From: Cordylochernes scorpioides
Taxonomy: Eukaryota; Arthropoda; Arachnida; Pseudoscorpiones; Chernetidae
Assembly (NCBI GenBank): GCA_030710605.1
Contig: CP092874.1
Location: 40,310,164-40,374,163 of the forward strand
Length of the DNA: 64,000 nt
Direction: 5' to 3'
In this document: one piece after another, positions 33,656-45,289 of the stretch
Position numbering within the stretch: position 1 is the first letter of the stretch
Layout of the letters: every line of letters starts with the position of its first letter
Made by a program: the position numbers and the translations under genes
The notes under the pieces: model-generated
The model's database searches: none
What the model saw: the letters and a program-made list of their open reading frames with translations, nothing else
What the model was told of the DNA's origin: nothing

Positions 33656-34140
33656 TATTATATATCCATATTATTTGAATAGAATTTGGAGAAGACACTC
33701 CTTCCAGAATTAGCCTATATATTTAAAGTGAGGAAATTACCTCTACCACTACAAAAACAGTAAACATCTTACCTATAAAAAAATATGTTAAATTTTGGAT
33801 TGTCATTGTTTTTAAATAAAGAACTGTGGAAGATATTTGTTGATAATAAAGACGTGCTAACAATAAAAAAAAAAGGAAAATAAAATAACTCCAATTTCAA
33901 AGGTTATATCCCACTAAATATTATTGGACAAATCTATATGTTGAACATATAATATGAAGAGAGTAAAGATCAAATATTTAAAATAAACTAGTGTGTATTT
34001 GGGGAGAAGTTTTCCATGTGTAAACATTCTATAAACAATAGAAGTTAAACTTTTAATCCAGGACATATTGAGAGCTAAAATATTATTTAATATAATTTAA
34101 TTGTGTAATTTATAATAAATATTGTCAAGTAGCTCTGCAA
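33656..34140. other. AT-rich stretch, no gene seen
   Basis: No ORF, repeat or known motif recognised. Confidence 0.5.
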
Positions 34141-34317
34141 TTCAGGTCACAAGAAGCTCCATGGAACACCTGTTAATCATCCCTGGACTCCGGGGGAGGG
34201 GACCAAAGGTGTGAGGGGTTCTCGTTATTATTATCTTTACCTTGGGATAAGTTGTTTTAATATCTGACTCTCTCTCCCTATAAATACCTCTTGTATATAA
34301 TTTTATTGGAGAACTAA

Positions 34318-35131
34318 AAGGTTGTTGTTGTTGTCGTGTCCAATGAAGAGCCTCAGATGTCTCCATGCATCCCTATCACAGCAGCAGCAATGCCCACTAT
34401 CTTGGGTGTGTAAAGCTGCTGCTTTAAGTCTATGTCAATTTTCTTCAAGGCTGCGGCCATTGCTGGGCATGAGAATATGTGAGTAGGTGTTAGTTCTACA
34501 CCAGGACACACAGTTGTTGCATTCCCTATAGGTTCTTGTGCTATCTGGATGTATTGTCATTCCTTTATAGTGTTTTGTTCTAAGTCTTGTTATAGTTTTT
34601 GTCAGTTTAATCTCAGATTTTATTTCCCATATTTGATCTTTTTTATTTTTTGTTTAATTATATTGTATTTTTCCAAAGCATCAGCATCAAATACAGACAT
34701 TTGTTCTTTCCTTTGGCTCAGCTTTCTGGCTTCCTTTGCCAATTCATCTGCCATTTCATTACCTCCGATCCCAACATGGGCAGGAATCCATTGTAAAATG
34801 CAGTTATTCTCCAAGGTTTCCAGTTGGGTAAGTAATGAGTGTATTTTCTGCGTGATTCTAGTATTGCCCTTCTGAATTGCTTCTAGAGCGGATCTGGAGT
34901 CGCTGTATATTATAATTCCTTCTGCTTGATGCAGGGATGGTTGGTTCTGGCATACATCAAGGGCTTTCCAGATAGCTTTCAGTTCACAAGTGAAGTTTGA
35001 TGAAATATTTCCTGCTCCTTCTTTGATTTTGATGTGTGTTCCATCTTGCAGAATTATGTTAATTCCGGCCCCTCCATTACTCAGGGTAAGGTATGATGAT
35101 ACATCTGTGTATGCTGTTAAATAATTTCTCT
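34318..35131 (-). pseudogene. LINE 3' end with RNase H domain (I/Jockey-like group)
   Basis: The - strand from about 35,131 to 34,620 reads a type I RNase H: AYTDVSS (D), FTCELKAIWKAL (E), IIIYSDSRSALEAI (D), LQWIPAHVGIGGNEMADELA (H and D). All four acidic catalytic residues are present. Two frameshifts follow, then a CxxC/HxxxxC-like tail (PTHIFSCPAM), and the element ends near 34,320-34,336 in (AAC)n on the - strand. RT is absent, as expected for 5' truncation. RNase H is kept in I, R1-related and some other LINE clades; the exact clade is not settled. Confidence 0.82.
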
Positions 35132-35269
35132 AAACTAAAAGGTAAATACCCTTTTTAATAAAATTAACAAATACTTTGTTACAATATATTTATTTTTGCG
35201 ATTTTATTCAATTGATATATTTAAACGCATTTTTATATTTTAAATTGAGTTTATATATTTTATAATGTT
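35132..35269. other. AT-rich flank left of the tandem duplication
   Basis: No gene. The sequence loses similarity to the right-hand duplicate left of about 35,270. Confidence 0.5.
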
Positions 35270-35313
35270 TTCAATTATTTATGAGCAATAAATTTGTTTT
35301 CAAATATTTAAAA
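35270..35313. repeat. Left tip of segmental duplication copy A
   Basis: TTCAATTATTTATGAGCAATAAATTTG... matches the start of copy B (50,045-50,088) with one substitution seen (GAGC/GAAC). The Helitron then interrupts. Confidence 0.85.
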
Positions 35314-35639
35314 TCCTTATCCTTATCCTTCCTTATATCTATAAAAATGAAATGCGAAATCGATGTTTGTTATCGCATCACGCAAAATCTACTGACTCAA
35401 TCATTATGGAATTTCGCATGTAGGTAGCTGAAGATTTCGTTTAACATATAGGCTATTCAAAAAACTACAAAGGTTAATGTACTTTTTTAATTTTTTTTTT
35501 AACTGAAATGGATTAGTTCCCGCCTTTTGCCGCTTGGCGCCGCACTGGTCGCGACGAACTTGATTGTGATTGGTTAATACACGTTTTGTTATTACACGCT
35601 GCGTATTTCGAACGGTAAGATTATATATATTTATATATT

Positions 35640-36570
35640 TCTAATTATGTTTTTTTCTATATAGCTTGCTACGTATATTTTACTATATATGTTTGTTCCA
35701 TGCAATAGTTTAATACTTATTAGCATTTATATTGTAAGCAGCTTCTATTCACTTTTAATAACTGCTTTTTTTTAGGGGTAGGCTCAATTTATTGGGCAGT
35801 TTTTTCATACAAATTAGACAAAGGTATACTGTTTGATTCTCATAAAAGGAATATTCATTTTGTATTATATATTCATATAATCATTTACGATTTAGATTAT
35901 TGTTTAGAAATAATTTTCTAATTTCTAATTATGTTTTTTTCTGTATAGCTTGCTACATATATTTTACTATATATGTTTGTTCCATGCAATATTTTATATT
36001 GTAAGCAGCTTCTATACATTTTTAATAACTGCTTTTTTTAAGGGGTGGGCTCAATTTATTGGGCAGTTTTTTTCAACCAAATTAGACTTTTTTTAGGCCT
36101 TCTTCCATTGTCTTTTTTTTTTTGCTGTCATTTTTTAGGTAGTATTTATATTTATCTGCTTCATAATATGTAGCTGCTCATATATATCTATATAAGCTCA
36201 ATTTATTGGGCAGTTTTTTTCAACCAAATTAACTTTTTTTTTTAGGCCTTCTTCCATTGTCTTTTTTTTTGTTTTGCTGTCATTTGTTTAGGTAGTATTT
36301 ATATTTATCTGCTTCCTAATATGTAGCTGCTCATGTATATCTATATATGTTCTACTCATATTTATTGTGCATATTTTTTCAGCAATAGGCTCAATTTATT
36401 GGGCAGTTTTTTTCAACCAAATTACTTTTTTTTAGGCCTTCTTCCATTGTCTTTTTTTTTTGTTTTGCTGTCATTTGTTTAGGTAGTATTTATATTTATC
36501 TGCTTCCTAATATGTAGCTGCTCATTTATTTATTGTGCATATTTTTTCAGCAAATTATACTTTTTTTTTT
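35640..36570. repeat. T-rich direct repeats in the Helitron 5' region
   Basis: Two related blocks start near 35,640 and 35,927 (TTTCTAATTATGTTTTTTTCT ... GGGCTCAATTTATTGGGCAG). Three further copies of a unit of about 160-190 bp follow from about 36,045, 36,196 and 36,388 (CTCAATTTATTGGGCAGTTTTT ... TTTAGGCCTTCTTCCATTGTC ... GTAGCTGCTCAT). They precede the Rep start and hold T-rich tracts ending in TAG or CAG that resemble splice acceptors. Confidence 0.75.
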
Positions 36571-36801
36571 ACGTCTTCTTCCATTTGATTTTTATAAATC
36601 AGTTGTTTTACGTTTTCACTGAGTTTTATGCATTTTCCCCCTCCTTTCAGATTATTTCTATGCATTTTTTTTATTTTGGCCTTAGTCATGAGTCGAGCTT
36701 ATTTTAATACACTATTTTTAATTTTTTTCTTCATTCTCAGCCCTTGATATTTTACATTTTTCAGTTATCCTTATTTTTACTAATGCTTTGTGTTTGTAGG
36801 T

Positions 36802-39147
36802 ATGCCAAGCCATAGGAGAAGCAATCTTTCTCAGCATTCCAATAGCTCTAGGGTTCAGCATGCTTACAGACTGCGCGAAACCAGAGGACAGAATATTCGA
36901 AGATTGCGTGCACAGTCTGCGCGTCAAGCCGCTGTGCGGTCGTTAGAGACACCTGATCCCATCCATTCTCGCTTACAGGCTCATTCAGAAATATATTCTT
37001 CTACTCGGAGGAATACTAGAACAAATAATTTTTTCAGCAGCGTTTGGTCTTCTATGGAAAATGCAGGTTTTAATTATTCTGTTGCTGTTGAATACTTTAA
37101 GCACCCTTTAATTTCCCTTGGGATGATGGACACTACATGCAGGTTTTGTGGGGCCTTAAGATGGAAAGATGAGTCTTCTGGAATGTGCTGTTCAAACGGG
37201 AAAGTCCGTTTGCCATTAATTGACTTACCTCCCGAGCCACTTCGCAGCCTTTTATCTGGAGAGAATTCTGATTCAGTCCATTTTTTGCGTAATATTCGCA
37301 AATATAATTCCTGCTTTCAAATGACATCATTTGGAGCTGAAAACCAAACCCACTCTGTTACTTTTCCAACCACATTTTCTATCCAAGGCCAGGTCTACCA
37401 CAGAATAGGTTCACTTATGCCATCTGAGAACCAGCCAAGTAGATTTCTTCAGATCTATTTTATGGGCAATGATGATGATGATGATATTCAGACTGATCGA
37501 AGATACCAGCAAATACAGGGAGTACGTCGTAATATTGTACAGGGTTTGCAGCGCATGTTGCACCAACACAATCTACTGGTTCAACAGTTTAAAACTGCAC
37601 TTGAAAATCTCCCCAGTGATGCATACAGAGTTGTTGTAAATGCTGATCGGACACCTCCTGGTCAACATCCTAGACGGTATAATGCTCCTACAGCTAATGA
37701 GGTTGCGGTTGTCTTAGCTGGTAATCAGTTTGGCTCACGTGACATTGTTTTACATCAGCGCGATAATTTGCTGCAACATGTTAGCGACACACATCGCTTT
37801 TATGATGCCCTTCAGTATCCTTTAATTTTCTGGAAAGGCCAAGAAGGATATTCTTTTCATATTCCTCAGATCGACCCAAACACTAGCCAGCCTTTGTCAA
37901 GTAAAGTGTCTTCTATGGATTTTTATGGCTATTTTATTATGGTTCGCCGAAATAGTCCAAATGTCATTGTTCAATTTGGCCAGCTCTTTCATCAATTCCT
38001 GGTCGATATGTATGCGAAGGTAGAAAGTGAACGTTTGCGCTATATTACGCTGCACCAGAGAAACTTGCGTGCAGAGAGTTATATTCATTTGCGCGATGCC
38101 CTGTCAACTGATGCAAATATTAACCCTAATAGCTTGGGTCAAAGGATCATTTTACCATCAAGTTTTGTCAATAGTCCCAGGTATTTGGCAGAATATACGC
38201 AGGATGCTTTTTGTTATGTTCGGAAATTTGGGCGTCCAGATCTTTTTATTACTTTTACAAGTAACCCCTCTTGGGAAGAGCTATCTGCAGCGTTGCTACC
38301 AGGACAAAAACAGCTGGATAGACATGATATCACAGCTCGGGTTTTTCGGCAAAAATTAGTTAAATTTATTGGGGCTCTTACAAAAGGCCAATTGTATGGA
38401 GCAGCAGTTGCGTGGATGTATTCTGTTGAATGGCAGAAAAGGGGACTTCCTCATGCTCACATATTAGTTTGGCTAGCAAATAAGCTCCGTCCCACTCAGA
38501 TAGACTCTGTTATATGTGCTGAGTTTCCAGATCCTATTCAAGACCCGCTATTGTATAACATTGTGGTTAAGAATATGATACATGGGCCTTGCGGTGAGTA
38601 CAACCCTGTGTCCCCCTGTATGAAGAATAGTAGCTGTTCTAAAAAATATCCAAAACAGTTTTTGCTGGAAACCCAGACTAATGAGAATGGTTATCCTTTA
38701 TATAGGAGACGCGCACCTGAAGCAGGTGGCTTTACTGCAAAGGTTAAAATACGTGGACGCGAAGAGGTCACAATTGACAATCGTTGGGTGGTGCCTTATT
38801 CTCCATTGCTATCGAAGATGTTTTGTGCACATATCAATGTTGAGAACTGTAGTTCTGTTAAGGCAATAAAATATATTTGCAAATATGTCAATAAGGGCAG
38901 TGATCAAGCTATTATTAATTTACGCAGAGAAGGTAGAGGTCCTGACCCTCAAAATGAGATGCGAATGTATCAGTGTGCCAGATACATAAGCAGCAATGAA
39001 GCTGTTTGGCGTCTTCTCAGCTTCCCTTTACACCAACGCCATCCAGCTGTTATCCATTTAGCTGTGCATCTTGAGAATGGAGAACGGATATATTTCAATC
39101 AAAACACTCTTCCCATCGAATGCGTAATCCACCAAGGACAACCCTGA
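36802..39147 (+). pseudogene. Helitron Rep (HUH rolling-circle initiator) domain, N-terminal part of the RepHel protein
   Basis: I take ATG 36,802 (MPSHRRSN) as start; it follows an acceptor-like TTTGTAG. A CxxC...C zinc-like region (CRFCGALRW, near 37,136) is followed by the Helitron N-terminal domain (PSSFVNSPRYLAEYTQDAF, FITFTSNPSWEEL). The metal-binding HUH is GLPHAHILVWL (about residue 550), and the two-tyrosine motif is KYICKYVNKGSD (about 690). These make the nick and hold the 5' end covalently. The frame is lost near 39,118, and the protein then continues in another frame. Up to that point the domain is complete. Confidence 0.93.
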
Positions 39148-39315
39148 CTGCATTTTTTTCATTATGCCAAACTGATTCCTTTGCTAGGACCCTGCTCTAT
39201 CCAGATGTTCCCCAATACTACACTTGGAATTCTTCTGCCCACGAATGGAGAAGGCGCGTTCAAGGCAAGCTGGTCGAAGGACAGTCTGGAGTGAAGAGAT
39301 CAGACACTATTGGAC
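39118..39315 (+). pseudogene. Helitron RepHel linker segment in a shifted frame
   Basis: About 65 codons (TTLTAFFSLCQTDSFARTL, PQYYTWNSSAHEWRRRVQG) belong to the conserved linker between Rep and helicase. They read in frame 3, whereas the segments before and after read in frame 1. Two compensating indels, near 39,118 and 39,315, therefore bracket this piece. Confidence 0.88.
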
Positions 39316-40764
39316 GGGTTTTACGCTGTGCATGTCAGTAACTTTGAATGCTTTTGTTTACGTCTGTTACTACATAACATCAAGGGACCAACTTCCTACA
39401 CATATTTGAAGATTGTTAATGGCAGTCAATACGAAACATTTAGAGAAACATGCGCAGCTCTTGGTTTATTGGAGAATGATAACCATTGGGTTGTCACAAT
39501 GGATGAGGCCGTTCTTTGTCAGGCTCCTACGAGAGTAAGGCAATTGTTTGCCATATTAATTTCTACGTGCACAATTTCGAACCCTCAGCAGTTATGGATT
39601 ACCTATAGAGATGAGATGGCAAGTGATATTCTTCATCGTTATCAGCTTCTCGATTCCTCCATCAGGTATAATGATCTGATATATAATGAAACATTGTGTA
39701 ACATTGAGGATCGTGTCGTATCTATATGTGGGAAGAAACTGCAGGAATTAGGCTTAGGAGCACCCAGGAGAAATGTGGTTACCAATTCTGACATTTTGAG
39801 AGAACTCGCGTATGATACGGCAGAACTTGAAGACAATGTTGCATCCATGCTGCCCAAACCTTTGCCAGAACAAAGAAGAGTTTTTGATGCTGTCTTAGCC
39901 AAAATTAATTTGTCACAACCCATAATTATATTTTTAGATGCGCCGGGGGGAACAGGTAAAACATTTCTTTTGAATCTTCTATTAGCAATGATTAGGAGGG
40001 AACAAAATATTGCCATTGCTGTTGCTTCCTCAGGGATAGCTGCAACATTGCTTGCGGGCGGAAGAACTGCACATTCAGTGCTGAAATTACCTCTGACTTT
40101 TGCAGAGGGCCAGACTGCTGTTTGCAATATACGAAAAAATAGTGATAAAGCTTCACTCTTACGTAGCTGTAAGTTGCTGGTTTGGGATGAGTGCACCATG
40201 GCCCATAAAATTGCCTTGGGAGCCCTTGATCGGACATTACAGGATATCCGTGATGATCCACAACCCATGGGTGGTTTAGTAGTGCTTTTGGCCGGTGATT
40301 TCCGACAGACTCTTCCAGTAGTCACTAGAGGTACACCTGCTGATGAGCTGAATGCCTGTTTAAAGTCTTCTTATCTTTGGAGCCATATTGTGAAAATGCA
40401 CCTCACGGTCAACATGAGAGTTCAACTCCATAATGATAACACTGCTGCACAATTTGCAGACGAACTCTTAAAGATAGGAGAAGGTCAACTAGAAACTGAT
40501 TCCGAGGGTAATATCCAGTTTTCAAATACTTTTTGCCAAGTGGTGGAATCTTCAGAAAGTCTGTATGAAAAGGTTTTCCCTAATATAGGTGTAAACTATT
40601 TATCTGAAGAATGGTTATGTGCCCGCACTATTTTAGCCCCCAAAAATAGCACTGTGCTAGAGAGAGAAATAAATAATACAATATTAAATTCAATCCCGGG
40701 TGAAAGCAAAATCTATAGATCAATTGATACAATGGTTGATCCTGATGAATCTGTGTCGTATCCC
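39316..40764 (+). pseudogene. Helitron Pif1-type helicase domain, main part
   Basis: Continues the RepHel protein: LRLLLHNIKGPTSY, then the SF1B/Pif1 helicase with Walker A APGGTGKTFLLN (about 39,940-39,975), ASSGIAATLLAGGRTAHS, Walker B KLLVWDECTMAHK (about 40,170-40,208), LAGDFRQTLPVV (about 40,291) and NMRVQ. It would unwind DNA during strand displacement. A stop caused by a one-base indel falls at about 40,765-40,776, and the rest follows in frame 3. Confidence 0.93.
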
Positions 40765-41228
40765 CTGAATTTTTGAATTCACTAGAATTGTCTGGTACAC
40801 CTTCTCACAAAATTGTACTAAAAGTTGGTGTGCCAGTAATTTTAATACGAAACCTTGATCCACCCCGTCTCTGCAATGGCACTAGATTATGCATCACTCA
40901 AATGGGCACTAATGTTCTCCAGGCTCGGATTTTAACTGGCTCTTTTCGAGGGGAAGAGATCCTTATTCCTAGAATACCTATTATTCCAAATGATCTGCCT
41001 TTTAAGTTTAGACGCTTGCAATTCCCAGTTATGGTTGCCTTTGCTATGACAATTAATAAATCTCAGGGTCAAACATTGCAAGTAGTTGGTGTGCATCTTG
41101 AGTCTCCCCGTTTCTCGCATGGGCAACTCTATGTAGCATGCTCCCGTGTTTCCAGCCCTAAAAATTTATTTGTCTTTAGTTCTACTTTTAGCAAGACACA
41201 CGCAATATTGTTTATCAGGGGGCTTTGA
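40765..41228 (+). pseudogene. Helitron Pif1-type helicase C-terminal part
   Basis: In the next frame: FLNSLELSG, LKVGVPVILIRNLDPP, LCNGTRL, then FAMTINKSQGQTL and FSHGQLYVACSRVSSP, which are the last conserved Pif1/Helitron helicase motifs. Stop at 41,226. One base separates it from the preceding frame, so a single repair-like indel distinguishes it from an open helicase. Confidence 0.93.
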
Positions 41229-43180
41229 TCTAGATTTTGACAATTTTTAAAGAGATTTCTTCGAATAATGATTTTGGGAAGCTTGACTTTTGTAAATACA
41301 TAATTTGTTATCATTATTGCTCTACTGTTGTTTCATCAATAAAGCTTTTTTTACTTTATTTTATTTTAATTTTTTCACATTTAATTCATTTACATAACTC
41401 TATTCTTGAAAATTGTTTTTTTTTTTATGGTATCAACATTTCTGGTTCAATTAAAGTTTTTGTTAGCCTGCAACACACCTTATCATAGCTCATTGCATTT
41501 ATCAGGATAACTTTGCTGTTTTGATTTTTACACCATTAGTATTTTCATGCCTCTATAATATTATATTTGTTTGCAGAATTTTATAGACAATTTGGTTTGG
41601 GTTATGTACATTAAGAATTTGTAAAAATATAAAGGTCAAAGTTTTACAACAAAAAAAAAAAATTTGGAACACCATTTCTCTCCCATTTAATTTAATGATG
41701 CTTCATTTATGATTTTTAGAATTGCATTATTTTTATGCATATTATTTTTAAAAATTTGTGTTAGCAAGACATGGAATATTGTTAAGTTAATGTCATATTA
41801 ACAGAAACTTTACCAACCCGTGAAGCGTTAGCTCCAGTCTTTTACCGCTGGGGGCAGCACTGTTAGAGCTAATAAATGCTTTCGATTGGTGCTTACTTTT
41901 ACATGCTGTTTGTTTTTAGACTAAATTGATACACATCAAGTTAGCACTTTTTCATGCTTCAAAAGTTAGGATTATATTTTTAACGTTTCATAATACTTTT
42001 TCAAATTAAAGCCAGAAATAATATTGCTTTTTCCCATCCTGCAGGTCTACATTACACTGCAACATGCTATCATAACTCTGGATTTTGGCATTGATATTTA
42101 TATAATGTGAACGTACTGTTTGCTACCTTAAGCTCTGGAGAGATTATAATGTGTCTACAGATCCATCATGTGGAAATCACACCATAGTGAAAATGCATTT
42201 AGCTGGTAGCAATGTATCACATTTGTAGACATGTGGTGCGCTTACAGTAAAAGCAGTCGCTACCTACCCACCATGGTTATCATGGCCTGTACCACGCGTA
42301 CTAGGGATGATTAAAAAAAAAGGAAGCAAGACCGAATACAAATAATTACATTATGTGTGGTTTCAGTTACATTTTGGCTATCTTCAGACAAAGGTACTGA
42401 ATACATTCAGTAATTTTGTCTTTATATGGCAACAATGCTGTTACTGAAACATCACACATATATATATATATTTATTTGGTCTTGCTTTTTTGGTATTTTT
42501 ACAATTGCCCTTGACTATTAGAAAATTATGCAAATTTCCTTTTTATTTTATATACCATTTTAAAAATTATATTCTTTTGTTAAAATATCCAATTTCCCAC
42601 ACTTTTCTAAAATTGCAACAATAACTAATACAAAATTCTTCCAAGTCCAGGTATTTCAATATTGCAGAAATATATTACATTTATAAAAGTTGCTTAACTA
42701 TTTAGATATGTAAATGCCGGATTAGGTGCCCTTTAAAATGTTTGCTCTGGCTGTTTCTTCTTGGACAGCCGAGAGTGAAGTGGACAAAGTGAAATTTTCA
42801 GGTTGTGCCGACCATTTTCCTTTATTCACACTAATCATTAGATTTTATTTATTTTTAAGAATAAAAGCCCAGTTTGGTTACTTGCACTCACTGGAGGGGT
42901 TGGACTTTTTCAAGAATCAGGAGCCATTGGGGCAATTTTTTTTTTCAGAACAAAGTGTCTGAATCTGCATTCGATGACCCCGGTTCATGGTTTTTAAAAA
43001 TTAACAGTTTAGACCACTCCTCCAAACAGCACTCTATTCATTAGATGTGTTTGTGAAATGGATCCTATATTTCAGATTTTTTTACACGCATTTTCGATAT
43101 TGCTCTTTGCAATTTATCTCCATTTTGCTGATAGAAAATTCATTACATTGAGTTTACAAACAGTTGGGGCCTCTATTCAT
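41229..43180. other. Helitron 3' non-coding region
   Basis: About 2 kb with no gene recognised. A short GC-rich passage near 41,815-41,865 (AGTCTTTTACCGCTGGGGGCAG) resembles one near the Helitron's 5' end (about 35,520-35,550). A MITE lies at about 42,312-42,502. Confidence 0.55.
42312..42502. mobile_element. Palindromic MITE inside the Helitron 3' region
   Basis: GGAAGCAAGACCGAATACAAAT ... GTGTGGTTTCAGTTAC at the left is the imperfect reverse complement of GTTACTGAAACATCACAC ... ATTTGGTCTTGCTTTTTT at the right. An inner inverted pair lies near 42,390-42,425 (ACAAAGGTACTGAATAC / ATTCAGTAATTTTGTCT). About 190 bp, no coding, target duplication unclear. Confidence 0.7.
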
Positions 43181-43204
43181 TCATGAGTAAACCTCGCTCG
43201 AACA

Positions 43205-43268
43205 CTACCCAGGCGAAGCCGGGTCCAGTCGGGTAAAACCCGGGCGTTGTCCGGGCCACTCGGCAAGT
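43205..43268 (+). terminator. Helitron 3' terminal hairpins
   Basis: A family-A-like hairpin remnant (CCAGGCGAAGCCGGGTCC) is followed within about 20 bp by the active-type end: CCCGGGCGTTGTCCGGG, then CCACTCGGCAAGT. The second matches the 3' end of family-2 Helitrons at 22,588 and 58,116 apart from a few bases. In Helitrons this hairpin acts as the transposition terminator. Confidence 0.8.
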
Positions 43269-43410
43269 ATAAATATAAATTGCATCTTTGTGGAATTCCC
43301 TGCACCTTTTCTTTGAAAGGTTTCCACCCAAAGGTCCGCCGTTCAGTAATTATGAAATATGTGATTCTGTAGGAGTTATAAGAGAGAGAGAGAGAGAACA
43401 GAATGATTTA

Positions 43411-44200
43411 CCAAGATGTTAGAACTAGAAACGGTGGCTGTAAAATATAATGTATAACTAGCTGACAGCTAAGTTACGAATAAGCTAATCGAATAAAATA
43501 AAACCTCTCATAAACGACCCATTTGATGTGCGACTATCACCCCCAGGAACCACTTAGGTAAAATAAGACTTAAACTAAATATTGAGTGAACTCCTTCAGG
43601 ACAAACTTATCTACGGTTTTAACAACATCGTTGATAGGAACTCAATCCACAGTTAGGACAGTACGATATAAAGTACAGTTCCCAGTTCTTCATTAGTCTT
43701 CATGATGCTTCGATGATTGGATGTAAAAAATGATTGTAGAACAAAAGAAAGTAGGTAGCGATCTGTGGCGTTGGGCAAAATGCTCGCAGTTAAGAACTAG
43801 CGCCAATTCGAAGCTAAAACTCGTCCAAAATATATACTTTTTTTATATTGCACCCATATTTACACACTTTTACAGAAGATAAATGAAGCAAATGAGATCA
43901 ATATTATCACCCAAGATGTTAGACTCACGATAGTGGCTGGAAAACAAAAGATATAATAGCTAACAGCTATAAGTTACAAGTAAAATAATCAAGTAAACAG
44001 TAAAACTCTCATAACTGGCCTCTCTAATGAGCGAATACCTCCTTCGACCGACCCAACTATGTAAGATAAAAATGACTTGAAACTAAACGAACCTTCTTCC
44101 TATGAGAGTCCACCTCTAGGAGAAACTAGCGTTATCTAATATTCTTGAAAAACTTCCATAAGAGATTCTACTGTCTACAGTTAAGGCAATACGCTTCAAT
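43411..44200. repeat. Diverged internal direct repeat, period about 500 bp
   Basis: 43,411-43,680 and 43,911-44,200 are related: CCAAGATGTTAGA, GGTGGCTG/AGTGGCTG, TAGCTGACAGCT/TAGCTAACAGCT, AAAACTCTCATAA, CAGTTAGGACAGTACG/CAGTTAAGGCAATACG. Clearly older than the tandem duplication, since both are present in copy B (about 50,224 and 50,718). Confidence 0.7.
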
Positions 44201-44340
44201 ATTTATAATCTGCGCAATTATTCTTTAGAACCTAGAAGAACAAATCACTTCCAAAGCATTTCCTTGTGTCTCATACAAATGATTGGTTCTGGCCTTATGT
44301 TAGGATACATAGAAATACAGAATAATGTATATAGAAATGT

Positions 44341-44796
44341 TGACAAAAGTTATTACTTTTGAGGGTTAACACACAAAAATGGAAAAAGCTAGGGCCTAAA
44401 TTAAATGTACCTTAATACACAGAAAATCGTACACTCAAGAGTACAACACCAACAACAAAAAGGAAATAAATAAAAACTAGCGATTTGTAAAATAAAATAA
44501 AAAGGTACTTAGCTTTATTGTAGCGTTGGTAGGGATCGGACTGGGGTCACAGGGATGCGAAGAGAAGAGCCAGACAGGGAAAACCTCGTAGGAAAACACT
44601 TTAAGTGTCTCCACACCAATTCTCCACGCTCTGGCCCCCTTCGCATTCCCTTAGTCCCTTCTTATATACAGACATGGCCACATTCGTCCAATGAGAAGGC
44701 GTGAGAGATTGGTTCACTAACAAACGAAGACAACATTCTTCCCTATAAAACCTGATCAGAAAAAAAACTGAAAATGTTTGTCAATATAATTTGACA
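44341..44796 (-). repeat. LTR of gag-protease element, copy A, 3' LTR
   Basis: 456 bp, TG...CA. Close to the partner at 46,992; differences include TTTGAGGG/TTTGCGAG and small A-run changes. Confidence 0.88.
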
Positions 44797-45289
44797 AAAG
44801 GTATACTTCCAAAGAAAAAAAAAAAGAACTAACCAATCTCCCAAACATTCTCATTGTCCCGTAAGGAAAACCTCCCGCTGTCGAGAGGGGAAAAGCTCAC
44901 GGGAGCCATGTTATAAAGATACAAAAAAAAAACTAAAGAGAGGAGAAGTAGGCATCCAGGTCGTTCCATACAGGTGCCTTCCATCTTGTTCCTCCTAAAA
45001 AGAAAATAACCAAAGATCTGAGCAAACTACGTGAGTTACCATGAGTGATTACCAAGCACACATATATAATATTCTTTAATAGACAGAGTTTAATGGGGGA
45101 TCAATAAGATCTCATCTGGGATCGGCCGAGCATGATAGGTAGAGACTTTGGGAACTGACAGACGCTCGCTTGATGAGAAACCGAAAGATCCAATTCCATT
45201 CAGTTCTCTCAAGTCCAAGAGCTAAAAGCTCTTCTTAACGCCTGTTTACAAACGCTTTCATCCTATCGACATGTACAACTTTCACATCG

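Larger units (their letters stand above)
35314..43268 (+). mobile_element. Autonomous Helitron with Rep and Pif1-type helicase, frameshifted
   Basis: The insertion is defined by comparison with the empty site at 50,085-50,095. A canonical-looking 5' end TCTATAAAAATGAAATGCG lies at 35,338, preceded by 24 bp of TCCTTA-like repeats that are absent from the empty site. The 3' end is CCCGGGCGTTGTCCGGG then CCACTCGGCAAGT at 43,268 (CAAGT instead of CTAGT). It carries a rolling-circle replication initiator and helicase on the + strand. Three indels break the coding sequence. It moves, in the accepted model, by single-strand nicking and strand displacement without target duplication, consistent with the junctions here. 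Confidence 0.92.

Noticed and set aside
39642-40325. 227-codon ORF on the - strand opposite the helicase
   Set aside because: Shadow of the Helitron helicase; the + strand carries all conserved motifs.
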